64,000 nt of DNA from positions 6,196,001 to 6,260,000 of the forward strand of contig NZ_CP051680.1 of NCBI RefSeq assembly GCF_012849095.1. The letters run 5' to 3'. This document shows positions 63,700 through 64,000 of the stretch, piece by piece; positions within the stretch are counted from its first letter, which is position 1; every line of letters begins with the position of its first letter. The notes under the pieces were generated by a model. The model was not told where the DNA came from. It saw only the letters and a list, made by a program, of their open reading frames with translations, and made no database searches. The stretch comes from Cohnella herbarum (GTDB taxonomy: Bacteria; Bacillota; Bacilli; Paenibacillales; Paenibacillaceae). The translations under genes and the position numbers were made by a program.

Positions 63700-63733
63700 T
63701 GCGATCAAGCGCTGACGGAAGGGGCGGTTTTAC

Positions 63734-64000
63734 ATGGAATTGGAATACCCTAGCATCCTGTTCGATCCGTTAAATCCATCGAGGATGGAGGAGGGGCTTC
63801 CACGCCAATCGTTCGATTTTTTCCGTGATATTCATATGGATACCCTTATCCAAGATATTGTGAAAGGGAAAGAGGAATACAGGCTCGAACCGCTATTTTA
63901 CGATAAACTAGTTCCGATCGAGGCCACCCGCTACCGACACGCGATTATGCAGGAAATCGACGACGCGGATTTGGTTAATGTTATGGCCGCTTTCTCGCAA
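63734..64000 (+). CDS. MutS-related protein, N-terminal part (runs off the window)
   Basis: The visible 89 residues start MELEYPSILFD and continue FFRDIHMDTLIQDIVKGKEE and YDKLVPIEATRYRHAIMQE, the N-terminus of the MutS-related ATPase family in Firmicutes (not MutS1 itself). The ATG has GGAAGGGG upstream. The DNA-clamp and ATPase domains lie beyond the window, so the assignment rests on the N-terminus only. Confidence 0.65.
   Translation, partial: MELEYPSILFDPLNPSRMEEGLPRQSFDFFRDIHMDTLIQDIVKGKEEYRLEPLFYDKLVPIEATRYRHAIMQEIDDADLVNVMAAFSQ

Overview
The window looks like a chromosomal segment of a Gram-positive spore-former of the Paenibacillaceae (Paenibacillus/Cohnella type). The basis is strong GGAGG-type ribosome sites with frequent GTG/TTG starts, an SLH-anchored giant surface protein, copper-amine-oxidase-type stalk domains, an RCC1-repeat exported protein, a GH9 cellulase and T-box-like leader debris. 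By eye the left third (about 1-22.3 kb) is clearly more AT-rich than the right two thirds, as expected for an accessory island beside core DNA.

Left island (1-22.3 kb). A tight four-gene operon (581-5341) encodes a membrane-anchored Mrr-like nuclease, a GHKL ATPase fused to a PD-(D/E)xK-like nuclease, a zinc-ribbon DUF4145 protein and a SIR2-domain protein. I know of no named defence system with this composition. It ends against a decayed 3' end of the tmRNA gene (ssrA) with its terminator, a classic integration scar. Beyond it lies a second module: a sulfur-binding-domain HNH endonuclease, a PLD-helicase-DUF3427 protein and a NUDIX hydrolase, followed by a broken second copy of the HNH 3' end. 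Next come a membrane protein, a XRE regulator divergent from an unlisted 46-residue membrane protein, a zinc-finger protein, a HigBA-type toxin-antitoxin pair, a frameshifted SF1 helicase, a NERD nuclease-like protein, an RCC1 protein and a DUF2628 protein. The XRE/small-membrane-protein module recurs in decayed form at 20.9-22.0 kb, and a third scrap lies at 23.3 kb.

Middle (22.3-34 kb). A stalk-domain protein is followed by an rtcB RNA-ligase locus. It has a strong promoter, a structured leader with a 30-codon ORF and an intrinsic terminator before the gene, and its partner AAA ATPase gene is split by one in-frame TAG. Small fragments of rtcB and of the ATPase gene are found elsewhere in the window. 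Then come a CynX/NimT-type MFS transporter with a XRE-cupin regulator, a small exported repeat protein and a large multidomain GH9 cellulase.

Right (34-64 kb). A catabolic operon (FAH-family hydrolase, HemL-like aminotransferase, IclR regulator, glycerate kinase) is preceded by a clear promoter and an array of putative IclR half-sites. It is followed by a 2809-residue SLH protein, a dipeptide-type ABC transporter operon with a frameshifted dppC, and an OsmC protein. Next is a set that may scavenge small organic sulfur compounds or amino acids (MFS exporter, LysR, LLM flavin monooxygenase, solute-binding lipoprotein), then housekeeping-like small genes and the start of a MutS-related gene.

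Three non-coding elements of about 186 bp, of two unrelated sequences, share the same spacing of four repeat arms. This geometry is one of the least explained patterns here.
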